Notes: generated by a model not told the origin, from the sequence alone. A stretch of DNA of 64,000 nt from Thalassotalea sp. G2M2-11 (GCF_017168195.1 NZ_JADNYL010000001.1:1054001-1118000); one strand, 5' to 3'; counted from the stretch's first letter, positions 1 through 8,615 are shown. A program made the numbers and translations.

Positions 1-134
1 TGAATATCGTTTATAATTTAGTGACAGCTAAATTAAACGGCACCATAAAGTCTCTTGATACCGATACTGGCTGTAGCTTCCAAGTTAAAGTGCCCATAGT
101 GCAGTCTGAAAAGCCTTGTGAGTTGCCAGAATAG
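1..134 (+). CDS. Sensor histidine kinase, C-terminal end (partial)
   Basis: The window opens inside a reading frame that runs from base 3 to a TAG at 132-134. The 43 visible residues begin NIVYNLVTAKLNGTI and end in a strand-like stretch containing FQVKVPIV. This is the usual end of a HATPase_c domain: the G2-box helix that follows the ATP lid, then the last beta strand. The pattern is typical of hybrid or orthodox kinases in which a short 'I(V)YNLVTxKLxG' helix precedes 'GxxFxxxxP'. The signal being sensed and the partner regulator lie outside the window. The gene converges on the CBS/PII operon, with a hairpin between them. Confidence 0.7.
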   Translation, partial: NIVYNLVTAKLNGTIKSLDTDTGCSFQVKVPIVQSEKPCELPE

Positions 135-168
135 CACCATCACTAGTTTGTTAATTAATATGAATATC

Positions 169-206
169 GATAAGCCACGTTAAAGCTAGAATGTGGCTTA
201 TCTTTT
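169..206. terminator. Bidirectional rho-independent terminator
   Basis: A perfect 10-bp stem, GATAAGCCAC with GTGGCTTATC, encloses a 14-nt loop and is followed by TTTT on the plus strand. It sits between the convergent kinase fragment and the CBS gene, so it can serve both. The minus-strand T-run is weak. Confidence 0.55.
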
Positions 207-218
207 GCTGTTCATGTC

Positions 219-617
219 TTATTCAATTATTTGAGAGAGCACCATATCGGTATAATCTACCATGCCAATGATTTGATGGTTATCCATCACTGGTGCGGTA
301 TGTAAGCCAAAACGTTCGAATAACCTTGCACAATATCGTACATCCATATTGGAGGGTACTGTAATCACCGGCTTGGCCATGATTTCGTAAAGGTTTACTC
401 GTTCTGGAGAGCGATTTTGGGCAATCACTTGTTTAGCTATGTCGGCTAACATTACAATGCCGTATTCATCATGTTCGTCGCGTTTATTAATGATTAATGC
501 TTTAACTTTATGCTTTTTTGCAAGCTTTATCCCTTCTAAAACGGTGAGCATACCATCAGCAAATTGATAGCAATTGTTTGTCATTGCATCTTTTACTTGA
601 ATTAATTTATGGCTCAT
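219..617 (-). CDS. CBS-domain pair protein
   Basis: A 132-aa soluble protein made of two consecutive CBS motifs. The first runs from about residue 8 (VKDAMTNNCYQF) to residue 65, the second from about 78 (IMAKPVITVP) to the C-terminus (HQIIGMVDYTDMVL). Stand-alone CBS pairs bind adenosine nucleotides and usually gate a partner protein. It is the last gene of a four-gene operon: its ATG overlaps the stop of the PII-like gene by 4 bp (ATGA), which implies translational coupling. The likely role is a nucleotide-sensing regulatory subunit of the two DUF1538 membrane proteins upstream. That role is inferred from context only. Confidence 0.8.
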   Translation of the reverse strand: MSHKLIQVKDAMTNNCYQFADGMLTVLEGIKLAKKHKVKALIINKRDEHDEYGIVMLADIAKQVIAQNRSPERVNLYEIMAKPVITVPSNMDVRYCARLFERFGLHTAPVMDNHQIIGMVDYTDMVLSQIIE

Positions 618-964
618 AACTCTTCCTCAACTTTACCTTTTAATCTATCAACTTGGTGGGCAACACCCACTGCGTCTTCCACATCAATTTGAATAGCAAT
701 TCCTTTACCCGGCTCATCATCAAAATCGGCTACTTTCGCAATACGCTCCAATACTTTTCTTGATAAATGCTTCTCAACGACAAAGAGTAAGACATCTCTT
801 TGTGTTTCAAGTTGCATACCAAAGAATGTTCGTTGGCGTTTGATCCCTTCGCCCCGTGCATTATTGATGATAGTGGCACCCGTTGCACCAGCTCTTCTGG
901 CTTCTTTCATAACCGCTTCTGTTACATTGTCATCAACAAAAGCAATGAGTAATTTAAATTGCAT
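614..964 (-). CDS. PII-like (GlnB-family) signalling protein
   Basis: A 116-aa protein with a ferredoxin-like PII fold pattern: an N-terminal strand (FKLLIAFVDD), a helix (VTEAVMKEARRAGATGATII), a T-loop region around GEGIKRQRTFFG, and a second beta-alpha unit (RDVLLFVVEKHLSRKVLERI). The classical uridylylated T-loop tyrosine context is absent, so this is a divergent PII-like protein and not GlnB/GlnK proper. An AAAGG ribosome site lies about 8 nt before the ATG. It lies 5 bp downstream of a DUF1538 gene and overlaps the CBS gene. PII-like proteins next to transport genes commonly act as ligand-responsive regulators of the transporter, and that is the inferred role here. Confidence 0.8.
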   Translation of the reverse strand: MQFKLLIAFVDDNVTEAVMKEARRAGATGATIINNARGEGIKRQRTFFGMQLETQRDVLLFVVEKHLSRKVLERIAKVADFDDEPGKGIAIQIDVEDAVGVAHQVDRLKGKVEEEL

Positions 965-969
965 ATTGT

Positions 970-1749
970 TTACCTTTTTTTGTATTTACGATGTTCGGTT
1001 TTAGTTTGGGTTATTTGAGCATACGCCATAACGGCAATTATCGGAAATAGGCTAGCAAATGCGATCAAACCAAAACCGTCAATTAATGGGCTTCTGCCTT
1101 CAATGGTACTGGCTAGCCCTAATCCTAATGCAGCAACAAGTGGTACTGTTACTGTTGATGTTGTGACGCCCCCTGAGTCATAAGCAAGAGGAACAATAAG
1201 CTTGGGACAAAACATGGTTTGGATAACGACCACCACATAGCCGGCAATGATGTAGTAATGAATTGGGTGGCCTGCCACAATGCGAAAGCTTCCTACCGAA
1301 ATACCAATTGCGACCCCTATTGCAACAGAGATCCTTAAGTTGTTCGCATGAATTGCTCCACCTGAGACTTCTTCAGCTTTTAATGCAACGGCAATAAGTG
1401 ACGGTTCGGCAATTGTGGTGCTAAAGCCTATGGCGGCGGCAAAAATATAAACCCAAGTATAATCAGTCCAATTAATGGCCGCTGATGTTGATTGTTCTGA
1501 TAAAATAAAGCTTGGATCTGTTAATTGTTGCGCCATCATTTTCCCTAAAGGAAACAATGCTTTTTCTAGACCTAGTAAGAATAGTGCTAAACCGATCAAC
1601 ACATAAAGAAAACCAAATCCCACCTGTTTAACTTTGGGAATTGGCTTACGGATGACGACTAGTTGAAACACCAACAAGATGGATATTATCGGGAGGACAT
1701 CAGTGACGGTTGCTTTTAATGTAGCGAAAAATTCGAGTAATAAATTCAT
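970..1749 (-). CDS. DUF1538 integral membrane protein, UmpA/UmpB-type
   Basis: About 259 aa with several hydrophobic segments, of the DUF1538 family. The start is set at the internal ATG (MNLLLEFF) because GGAGG lies 7 nt upstream and this start falls 1 bp after the stop of the preceding gene; the longer frame adds 12 unlikely residues. The conserved block [26 protein letters not shown] is shared almost exactly with the upstream paralogue, as is FGLIAFASL. To my recollection, paired DUF1538 proteins of Halomonas (UmpAB) were described as a two-component Na+(Li+,K+)/H+ antiporter. Ion transport is therefore the best guess. Which of the pair corresponds to UmpA is not decided. Confidence 0.8.
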   Translation of the reverse strand: MNLLLEFFATLKATVTDVLPIISILLVFQLVVIRKPIPKVKQVGFGFLYVLIGLALFLLGLEKALFPLGKMMAQQLTDPSFILSEQSTSAAINWTDYTWVYIFAAAIGFSTTIAEPSLIAVALKAEEVSGGAIHANNLRISVAIGVAIGISVGSFRIVAGHPIHYYIIAGYVVVVIQTMFCPKLIVPLAYDSGGVTTSTVTVPLVAALGLGLASTIEGRSPLIDGFGLIAFASLFPIIAVMAYAQITQTKTEHRKYKKR

Positions 1750-1750
1750 A

Positions 1751-2491
1751 TCAGCCTCCGATCGCCATACCATAAGCCATGACAAATATCATCGGAGTAA
1801 GTGAAGCGAAGGCAATTAAGCCAAAACCATCGATCATCGGGTTTCTCCCTTTGATGGAAGACGCTAATCCTACACCTAGTGCTGTCACTAAAGGGACAGT
1901 AATCGTTGAGGTGGTTACTCCACCAGAATCATAAGCGATACCAATGATCCATTTAGGGGCTAAGGCGGTCATTAATACTACCATGGCATAGCCACCCATT
2001 ATTAGGTAGTGGATTGGCCAGCCTTTAATAATACGTAACACACCTATGACAATGGCAAAGCCAACTGAAAAGGCCACGGTAAGGCGTAAGCCGTCTCCAT
2101 AACTTTCTTTGACTTGTTCGTTATTTTCAATGATGCCGCCGTTGGCAGCAACTACTGCAGCTTCTTTTGCAACCGCGATCAGCGAAGGTTCAGCGACTGT
2201 TGTTCCAAAACCTAAACAAAAAGCGAAGGTTAATAACCACCAAATACTACCTTTGCGAGCAAAGGCTTGAGCCATAGACTCTCCAATAGGGAACAGGCCC
2301 ATTTCAAGACCATAAATAAAGAAGGTTAACCCTAGAACGACGAGCATGAGGCCGATAAAAACATCGGATAAATTAGGTAGCGGTTGTTGCAAAATTAAAA
2401 TTTGAAAAAAAGCAATAACCAAGATAATCGGGAGTAAGTCTTTACAACTTCCCAACAGTGCTTTAAAAAAAACAATGAATTGAGCCTGCAT
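1751..2491 (-). CDS. DUF1538 integral membrane protein, first of the pair
   Basis: About 246 aa and multi-pass. It is paralogous to the next gene: both carry [39 protein letters not shown] and [11 protein letters not shown]. The start is placed at the ATG of MQAQFIVFF because AAGGGAG lies 6 nt upstream; the six extra residues of the longer frame are discarded. It heads the operon DUF1538-DUF1538-PII-CBS. Relative to its partner it has an extra segment near [11 protein letters not shown]. Many organisms fuse two DUF1538 domains in one chain, so the two proteins here probably form a heteromer. Transport of cations is inferred from the UmpAB precedent. Confidence 0.8.
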   Translation of the reverse strand: MQAQFIVFFKALLGSCKDLLPIILVIAFFQILILQQPLPNLSDVFIGLMLVVLGLTFFIYGLEMGLFPIGESMAQAFARKGSIWWLLTFAFCLGFGTTVAEPSLIAVAKEAAVVAANGGIIENNEQVKESYGDGLRLTVAFSVGFAIVIGVLRIIKGWPIHYLIMGGYAMVVLMTALAPKWIIGIAYDSGGVTTSTITVPLVTALGVGLASSIKGRNPMIDGFGLIAFASLTPMIFVMAYGMAIGG

Positions 2492-2653
2492 AACTCCCTT
2501 GTAAATCAACAGTTAAAGATAATTTTTCTTGTTATTTATATGAAATGCATAGCATATTCAATCTCAAGTCTACCTTGTTAACGCTAGTCATTTATTGATA
2601 CTTGTCAATGAATATCAGCTTTATCGAGTAAAGATCAACACGCCCTGATCATT

Positions 2654-3928
2654 TTATCTCAATGACTTGTTGAAACGAGTTAAACAAAAAGGGGTAATAT
2701 CAACATCGGTTTGTTGTCCTGAAACAATTTGCCCAATCAGTTTACCTGTAATGGCGCCAAGTGTCAGACCTAAGTGCTGATGACCAAGGGCTAAACTAAT
2801 ATTATGATGTTTAGGGGCTTTTCCTATCACAGGTAAAGAATCAGGCAGAGATGGTCTACATCCCATCCAAGCGTTCTCATTGGGTTGGGTAGGAGATGAT
2901 AGACCTTGGATGATATGTTGTGCATGTTGGAGCAACATAGTGGCTCGTCGCATATTTGGCTTTTGTGACAGGCTAGCAAATTCTGCCGTACCCGATAGAC
3001 GCAATCCGTGTGACATAGGTGTGATGATAAAACGCCTTTCAGCAGACGCTACTGGCCGAGAGAGCTTATTTAGCGTTTGTGCGTTTAAATCTAAACTATA
3101 CCCGCGCTCAGCGATTAATGGCAGTTTGTAGCCGAGTTTAGCCAGTATTGATGTTGACCAAGCGCCAGTAGCAATCACGATTTGATCAAACTTATGTGTG
3201 TGTTGTTTATCACTGACTGCCACGTAATTGCTGTGATGAATTATATCATTGACGTCAAATTGCTGGAACTGACACCCTAACGACAAGGCATAATTGGCCA
3301 AGCATTGACTTAAAACAAGAGGATTAATGGTGTGGCCGACATCGGTGAAATGTAACGCATAGCGGATGTTAGGGCTTAAGTTGGGTTCTAACATTAAGGC
3401 TTGCTCACGCGTTAACAGTGATACTTTAACATTCTGTGCTAAGTAACTTTGTTGTATTGCGGTTATTTGTGTCAGTTCGGTGTGTTCAAATACTAATAAG
3501 CTGCCATTTTGTGAAAATAAATGCTGAGCGTTTGCGGCTTGTAACAATGGCTGGTAATAAGCAAGGGCTCGTTCATTCAAACTACGTAGTGCTTTGGTAT
3601 TACTAAGCCGTTGTTTGTTGAACATATTGGCAAGGAATTGCATAAACCAAGGTAATGATTTAGGTAAATACTTTATCGATAATGAAATAGGTCCGAGCGG
3701 ATCGAGTAACATTTTCGGTAGTTGTGTTAATAACTTAGCATCAGCCATTGGAAATACTTGCTCTGTGGCAAAGTGACCCGCATTCCCCTTTGAACATGCT
3801 TGTCCTATGCCTGTTTTATCAAGAAGCGTTACTTGATAACCCCGCTGCTGCAATTCAATCGCACAATTTATTCCGATGATACCGGCACCAATAACGGCGA
3901 CCTTGTTGTTTGACTGCATGTTGCTCAT
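2654..3928 (-). CDS. D-hydroxyproline / D-amino acid dehydrogenase (FAD, DadA-type)
   Basis: A 424-aa DAO-family flavoprotein. The N-terminal Rossmann motif is VIGAGIIGINCAIELQQRG (about residues 12-30), followed by an acidic strand end LLDKT. The C-terminal FAD-binding region includes WMGCRPSLPDSLPVIG and ALGHQHLGLTLG, both typical of DadA. It is divergent from the deaminase, epimerase and aldehyde dehydrogenase genes and belongs to the hydroxyproline pathway. There it would oxidise cis-4-hydroxy-D-proline to 1-pyrroline-4-hydroxy-2-carboxylate, passing electrons to the respiratory chain. General D-amino acid dehydrogenase activity is the alternative; the neighbours favour hydroxyproline. 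Confidence 0.85.
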   Translation of the reverse strand: MSNMQSNNKVAVIGAGIIGINCAIELQQRGYQVTLLDKTGIGQACSKGNAGHFATEQVFPMADAKLLTQLPKMLLDPLGPISLSIKYLPKSLPWFMQFLANMFNKQRLSNTKALRSLNERALAYYQPLLQAANAQHLFSQNGSLLVFEHTELTQITAIQQSYLAQNVKVSLLTREQALMLEPNLSPNIRYALHFTDVGHTINPLVLSQCLANYALSLGCQFQQFDVNDIIHHSNYVAVSDKQHTHKFDQIVIATGAWSTSILAKLGYKLPLIAERGYSLDLNAQTLNKLSRPVASAERRFIITPMSHGLRLSGTAEFASLSQKPNMRRATMLLQHAQHIIQGLSSPTQPNENAWMGCRPSLPDSLPVIGKAPKHHNISLALGHQHLGLTLGAITGKLIGQIVSGQQTDVDITPFCLTRFNKSLR

Positions 3929-4047
3929 TGACTATTTCCTAAGAATATTCTTATTTAACCCATTAATATTAAGGCGTTAACTTTGTTTTAGATGCTGCTG
4001 TTTAGCCATGAATATAATTGATGACTAAATAACTCTTGTACGAATTT

Positions 4048-4067
4048 AAATATTGTATACAATATTT
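4048..4067. promoter_or_regulatory. GntR/FCD-type operator in the hydroxyproline promoter
   Basis: A perfect 20-bp palindrome, AAATATTGTATACAATATTT, in the 199-bp divergent spacer. The TTGTATACAA core is typical of FCD-subfamily GntR operators. A plausible plus-strand promoter (TTGTAC at 4036-4041, 16-bp spacer, TACAAT at 4058-4063) has its -10 inside the palindrome, so binding would block transcription. Because the site is symmetric it can control both directions. Confidence 0.65.
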
Positions 4068-4127
4068 AATATATTTTCTACGGTGTTTTAAAATACACCA
4101 TTCACTTAATAACAGCGGTATAAATAA

Positions 4128-5045
4128 ATGATGAATGTTAATTGGCAAGGTGTTTACCCAGCAGTCACAACTCAATATCACGACGATATGTCTGTCAACT
4201 TAGAAGCAACACAGCACATGGTTGATTCACTGATAAAAGAAGGTGTCGATGGGATCATTGTCTTAGGTACGGTAGGCGAGAACTGTTCTCATACCCAAGA
4301 GGAGAAAAAAGCAATTTTGATTGCAGTAAAGGAAGTGGTTGCAGGACGTGTGCCTTTAATATCGGGGGTGGCAGAAACAACGACACAGTTTGCCATTGAC
4401 TATTCGAAAATGTGTGAACAACTTGGTATTGACGGTTTAATGGTACTGCCCGGCATGGTCTATCGTTCAACTGAAGCGGAAGCAATAGCACATTATCAAC
4501 AAATAGCGCGGCAATGTGGCTTACCAATAATGATTTACAATAATCCTGTGACTTATGGTGTGGATGTTTCTATTGATGGTATGCGAATTTTAGCCGAAGA
4601 ACCTAATATCGTTGCTGTTAAAGAGGCAACGGAAGATACCCGCAGAGTCTCTGAATTATTTGCCGCTTTTGGCGATCGATTTATCGTCTTTGGTGGTGTT
4701 GATGATATTGCGCTTGAAAGCTTAATGCTAGGTTGTACCGGTTGGATTTCAGGATTAACCAATGTTTTTCCGCAAGAGTCCGTGGCAATTTATAAGTTAG
4801 CCAGAGAAGGGCGTTTTCAAGAGGCACTAGAAATCTGGCGTTGGTTCTTACCTTTGTTGCGTTTAGATACCATCCCAACCTTAGTGCAATGTATTAAGTT
4901 TTGTGAGCAATTAGCAGGTAGAGGCAGTGAAGTGACACGTGCTCCACGTATGCCACTTGTGGGATCAGAGCGTGAACGTGTTGAACAGCTATATAATCAA
5001 GCAATGGCGACGCGTATTGACTTAGCTAAGTTCAATTTGGATTAA
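4128..5045 (+). CDS. 1-pyrroline-4-hydroxy-2-carboxylate deaminase (DapA family)
   Basis: A 305-aa TIM-barrel aldolase of the DHDPS/NAL family. It has the GTVGE carboxylate-binding motif (residues 47-51), the proton-relay tyrosine in MIYNNP (Tyr137) and the Schiff-base lysine in VAVKEAT (Lys165). Family members next to a hydroxyproline epimerase and a ketoglutarate semialdehyde dehydrogenase deaminate 1-pyrroline-4-hydroxy-2-carboxylate to 2,5-dioxopentanoate plus ammonia. That places it in step three of the pathway. It is the first gene of the plus-strand operon, directly downstream of the palindromic operator. True dihydrodipicolinate synthase is unlikely given the context. Confidence 0.85.
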   Translation: MMNVNWQGVYPAVTTQYHDDMSVNLEATQHMVDSLIKEGVDGIIVLGTVGENCSHTQEEKKAILIAVKEVVAGRVPLISGVAETTTQFAIDYSKMCEQLGIDGLMVLPGMVYRSTEAEAIAHYQQIARQCGLPIMIYNNPVTYGVDVSIDGMRILAEEPNIVAVKEATEDTRRVSELFAAFGDRFIVFGGVDDIALESLMLGCTGWISGLTNVFPQESVAIYKLAREGRFQEALEIWRWFLPLLRLDTIPTLVQCIKFCEQLAGRGSEVTRAPRMPLVGSERERVEQLYNQAMATRIDLAKFNLD

Positions 5046-5116
5046 CCCTTGTTGGTTAGTGAGTTAGCTTGCTCGGCAATGGGCAAGCAATAACTTGGTA
5101 TAACCGAGGTAAATGT

Positions 5117-6130
5117 ATGATCAAAGGTACGTTTTTTTGTATTGATGCCCATACCTGTGGTAACCCTGTTAGGTTAGTGACAAGTGGTCATCCAAATCTC
5201 AAAGGGGATACGATGAGTGCAAAACGTCAAGACTTTATCAACCATTTTGACTGGATCAGGCGAGGTTTAATGTTTGAGCCTCGTGGTCACGATATGATGT
5301 CTGGGGCGTTACTTTACCCGCCTTGTAGTGAAAATGCTGATGCGGCGATTTTGTTTATTGAAACGTCTGGCTGTCTGCCGATGTGCGGTCACGGCACTAT
5401 TGGTACAGTGACCGTGGCGCTTGAAGCCGGATTATTAAGCCCGAAAATACCTGGAAGGTTAGTGTTGGATGTACCCGCAGGTCAAATCAAGGTCGATTAT
5501 CAAATGTCCGCAGGTAAAGTCACAGCGGTGAAAATTTACAATGTAGCCGCATTTTTAGCCCACCAAGATATTGAGTTAACAATTCCAGGGTTAGGCTCAC
5601 TAACCGTTGATGTGTCATATGGCGGCAATTTTTACATTATTGTCGATCCGCAAGTCAATTTTCCTGGGATTGAACAGTGGTCTGCCAATGATATTTTACA
5701 TTGGAGTCCGATCGTGCGCAGCGTGGTGCAAAAATCACTTGAATGTATTCACCCTGAAGATCCTACGGTGCATGGTGTGAGCCATGTACTTTGGACAGGG
5801 CAGCCACAAGCAGTTGGTTCAGATGGTGCCAATGCTGTGTTTTACGGAGACAAAGCAATCGATAGATCGCCTTGTGGTACAGGAACGAGCGCACGAATGG
5901 CGCAACTTTTCGCTAAAGGTAAGTTGAGGCTTGGTGATAGTTTTACTCATGAAAGCTACATAGGGAGTCAATTTGTTGGCAAAGTGGAACAAGTAATCGA
6001 AATAGCAACACCACAAGGAGTGATTAATGCGATCAAACCTAGTATACAAGGCTGTGCACAAGTTTTTGGCCGTAACTGTATCACGATTGATGATGATGAC
6101 CCCTATGCACTGGGTTTTATCGTTCAGTAA
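5117..6130 (+). CDS. 4-hydroxyproline 2-epimerase (proline racemase family)
   Basis: About 337 aa from the ATG at 5117. This start has CGAGGT 6 nt upstream and begins MIKGTFFCIDAHTCGNPVR, the family's normal N-terminus; the longer frame adds 16 spurious residues. Both catalytic cysteines are present: Cys90 in MCGHG and Cys253 in SPCGTGTSA. Two cysteines indicate a racemase/epimerase and argue against trans-3-hydroxyproline dehydratase, which has a Thr at the second position. It should convert trans-4-hydroxy-L-proline to cis-4-hydroxy-D-proline, the substrate of the divergent dehydrogenase. It follows the deaminase gene by about 70 bp. Confidence 0.9.
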   Translation: MIKGTFFCIDAHTCGNPVRLVTSGHPNLKGDTMSAKRQDFINHFDWIRRGLMFEPRGHDMMSGALLYPPCSENADAAILFIETSGCLPMCGHGTIGTVTVALEAGLLSPKIPGRLVLDVPAGQIKVDYQMSAGKVTAVKIYNVAAFLAHQDIELTIPGLGSLTVDVSYGGNFYIIVDPQVNFPGIEQWSANDILHWSPIVRSVVQKSLECIHPEDPTVHGVSHVLWTGQPQAVGSDGANAVFYGDKAIDRSPCGTGTSARMAQLFAKGKLRLGDSFTHESYIGSQFVGKVEQVIEIATPQGVINAIKPSIQGCAQVFGRNCITIDDDDPYALGFIVQ

Positions 6131-6172
6131 ATATAAGCATAAAATGAAGAATAACGTTAAGAGAGAGATAAC

Positions 6173-7693
6173 ATGACGATTTCTGGAAAAAATTTAATTG
6201 CAGGGGAGTGGTCGGGAGATTTAACAGCCGGTTTTTCTGCCACAGATGCGATTCGTAATCAAGCAATGAAGGAAGTATTTGCACAAGCTAGCAAAATCGA
6301 AATTAGCCACGCGATAGAGCGTGCAGATCAGGCATTTGTCAGCTATAGCCAGCTACCAGCAACAGCTCGAGCAAGTTTTTTACGAACGATAGGTGAGCAA
6401 ATTATTGCTATTGGGGATGAGTTAATTGACATGGCGTGTGCTGAGACCGGTTTACCTGCATTGAGAATTCAATCAGAACGTGGCCGAACGGTGGCTCAGT
6501 TGGGGTTGTTTGCCAACTTGCTTGAGCAAGGAGAATATCAAGGGGTGATTGATGTTGCTGATATGAATCGTCAGCCAGTGGCGAAACCTGATACTCGTCT
6601 AGGTTATTTACCATTAGGGGTTGTGGCGGTTTTTGGCGCGAGTAATTTTCCACTGGCATTTTCTACAGCCGGTGGTGATACCGCATCGGCATTAGCGGCT
6701 GGTTGTCCGGTGATCATGAAAGCACATGATGCTCACCCCGGTACATCAGAACTAGTTGCTCAGGCAATTAGTCGAGCGATCACGCTTTGTGGAATTGATG
6801 CAGGTGTTTTTTCATTAATTCAGGGCAAAAACTACCAGATTACCAGCCAAATTATTATGGACCCTTTAGTTAAAGCGGTTGGTTTTACTGGTTCTCAGCG
6901 TGTCGGTATGATCCTACAACAGCAAATTCATCAGCGAGAAGAACCTATCCCATTTTATGGTGAATTGGGCAGTGTTAACCCGCAATTTATTTTGCAAGAT
7001 AAAATGGCAAATGATGGCAGAATATTAGCACAAGAACTGGTTGCATCACTAATCATGGGACAAGGGCAGTTTTGTACGAGTCCTGGTATATGGGCGTATA
7101 TTACTCATGAGAGTTGTTCAACTTTTGAGCTGTCAGCGAGTGAAGCGATTCAGGCAACAACTGCCGGAGTGATGCTGACTCCTGAAATTGCTAATAGCTA
7201 TAAACAAGCGGTTGCAACATGGCAAAACATTGACGGCGTTGAGCTGTTAGCAAAGGGGCAAGCTGATAAGACTCATTTTTGTCAAGCAGCGTTATTTGCC
7301 ACAGACTTAGCAACATTCAAAGCAAATAAATCATTACAAATCGAAGTCTTCGGGGCATGTGCATTAATGTTACGCTTGAAAGATCAGCAAGAAATGATGG
7401 AATTGATTTCCTTACTTAAAGGTAATTTAACCGCTAGTATTCATGCGACTGACAATGATAGTGAACAAAGTCACGCGATAAGTATGGCACTTGCTCACAA
7501 GGTCGGGCGATTGATTTATAATCAAATGCCTACAGGGGTGGAAGTGTGTGCCTCAATGAATCATGGTGGCCCTTTTCCGGCTTCAACAGATTTACGTACA
7601 ACTTCTGTTGGAAGTGAAGCGATCAAGCGTTTCCAACGTCCTATTTGTTATCAAAATATGCCAAAAGAACTATTGCCAGCACAGTTACAATAA
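6173..7693 (+). CDS. Alpha-ketoglutaric semialdehyde dehydrogenase (2,5-dioxovalerate dehydrogenase)
   Basis: A 506-aa aldehyde dehydrogenase. Visible catalytic features are the oxyanion asparagine in FGASNFP (Asn158), the cofactor-binding lysine in IMKAH (Lys183), the general base in FYGELGS (Glu264) and the nucleophile in GQGQFCTSPG (Cys301). The ELGSVNP and GGPFPAST stretches are typical of KGSADH type III/araE-like enzymes. It would oxidise 2,5-dioxopentanoate to 2-oxoglutarate and so finish hydroxyproline degradation into the TCA cycle. It is the third gene of the plus-strand operon and is followed by a strong terminator. Confidence 0.88.
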   Translation: MTISGKNLIAGEWSGDLTAGFSATDAIRNQAMKEVFAQASKIEISHAIERADQAFVSYSQLPATARASFLRTIGEQIIAIGDELIDMACAETGLPALRIQSERGRTVAQLGLFANLLEQGEYQGVIDVADMNRQPVAKPDTRLGYLPLGVVAVFGASNFPLAFSTAGGDTASALAAGCPVIMKAHDAHPGTSELVAQAISRAITLCGIDAGVFSLIQGKNYQITSQIIMDPLVKAVGFTGSQRVGMILQQQIHQREEPIPFYGELGSVNPQFILQDKMANDGRILAQELVASLIMGQGQFCTSPGIWAYITHESCSTFELSASEAIQATTAGVMLTPEIANSYKQAVATWQNIDGVELLAKGQADKTHFCQAALFATDLATFKANKSLQIEVFGACALMLRLKDQQEMMELISLLKGNLTASIHATDNDSEQSHAISMALAHKVGRLIYNQMPTGVEVCASMNHGGPFPASTDLRTTSVGSEAIKRFQRPICYQNMPKELLPAQLQ

Positions 7694-7717
7694 TATTGGA
7701 AAAGGGTATTAGTTCAT

Positions 7718-7750
7718 AAAAGGAGCTATTTGTAATCGCTCCTTTTTTTT
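7718..7750 (+). terminator. Rho-independent terminator after the hydroxyproline operon
   Basis: AAAAGGAGC pairs with GCTCCTTTT across an 11-nt loop and runs into a stretch of Ts. It separates the aldehyde dehydrogenase from the GntR regulator, so the regulator probably has its own promoter. Confidence 0.85.
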
Positions 7751-7807
7751 AAAGATTAAATGCTTATAATGGTTGCCAATGTAATAGGTTGTAATTTGGT
7801 ATGATGG

Positions 7808-8491
7808 ATGAGCATAGTTTATAAAACACGCACCCAATTAGTGGTTGAAACGTTAAGAGAAAAGATCCTTAATGGTGCGATCAAGGCTGGACAACCTTTG
7901 CGTCAGGCGGCATTAGCGAATGAGTTGAACGTTAGTCGTATTCCTATTAGAGAAGCGCTCTTGCAGTTAGAAGCGGAAGGGCTGGTTGCATTTGAACCAC
8001 ATAAAGGAGCTACTGCAACAGAGTTAAATATTGAACAAGTTGATGAACTGTTTGAATTAAGAGCGATGCTTGAAGCGGAATTATTGGCAGCGTCAATACC
8101 GAACTTATCTGATGAAAAACTTGATGAAGCCACAGCCATCTTAACAAAACTTAATCAGTCACTTGGCAAAGAAAATGCGGCGAATACTTGGAGTGAATTA
8201 AACTCTAGTTATCATAATTGTTTATATTCAGGTGCTGACAGACCACAGACGAAAGATTTAGTGAATACACTTAATAAGAATGCCGATCGTTATATTCGTA
8301 TGCATTTATTATGGGCTGGTGGCATCTCTAAAGCGGAATCTGAGCATAATGAGTTATTAGCTCTGTGCAAACAAAAAAATATTGAAAAAGCCGTTGCCTT
8401 AATGAAACAGCATATTTTAGGCTCTCGTGATGAAATTAAAGAATTTTTATATCAGAGAGAAAAGACAACTCAGCAAGCATCATCAAATTAA
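7808..8491 (+). CDS. GntR-family transcriptional regulator (FCD subfamily)
   Basis: A 227-aa regulator. The N-terminal winged helix (about residues 8-72) includes ILNGAIKAGQPLRQAALANE and the recognition helix SRIPIREALLQLEAEGL. The FCD ligand-binding domain starts near EQVDELFELRAMLE (about residue 78). FCD proteins bind short TTGTNNACAA-like palindromes, and a perfect one lies in the divergent promoter 3.7 kb upstream. It is therefore the likely repressor of the hydroxyproline locus, responding to a pathway intermediate. Three ATGs cluster at 7801-7810; only the last is in this frame. Its ribosome site is weak. Confidence 0.85.
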   Translation: MSIVYKTRTQLVVETLREKILNGAIKAGQPLRQAALANELNVSRIPIREALLQLEAEGLVAFEPHKGATATELNIEQVDELFELRAMLEAELLAASIPNLSDEKLDEATAILTKLNQSLGKENAANTWSELNSSYHNCLYSGADRPQTKDLVNTLNKNADRYIRMHLLWAGGISKAESEHNELLALCKQKNIEKAVALMKQHILGSRDEIKEFLYQREKTTQQASSN

Positions 8492-8615
8492 CCGTTTTCT
8501 ATCTGAGATATTTTTATAGTTTTATCAGGTAGTTATATACTACTCTATCCTTGGTTAATGTTTGAACATTATTGACATTTGTCGTAAAAATCTATAGTAT
8601 TCGCGGCTTTTTATC

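Noticed and set aside
2654-3928. Call of the flavoprotein as DadA for D-alanine catabolism
   Set aside because: No alanine racemase is adjacent, while the divergent genes form a hydroxyproline pathway that needs exactly such a dehydrogenase; kept as a secondary possibility.
4128-5045. Call as dihydrodipicolinate synthase (dapA)
   Set aside because: Catalytic residues are shared by the whole superfamily, but the operon context is hydroxyproline degradation and not lysine synthesis.
6049-6056. AGTATACA similar to the GntR operator core
   Set aside because: It lies within the epimerase coding region and lacks the extended arms of the 20-bp palindrome at 4048-4067.
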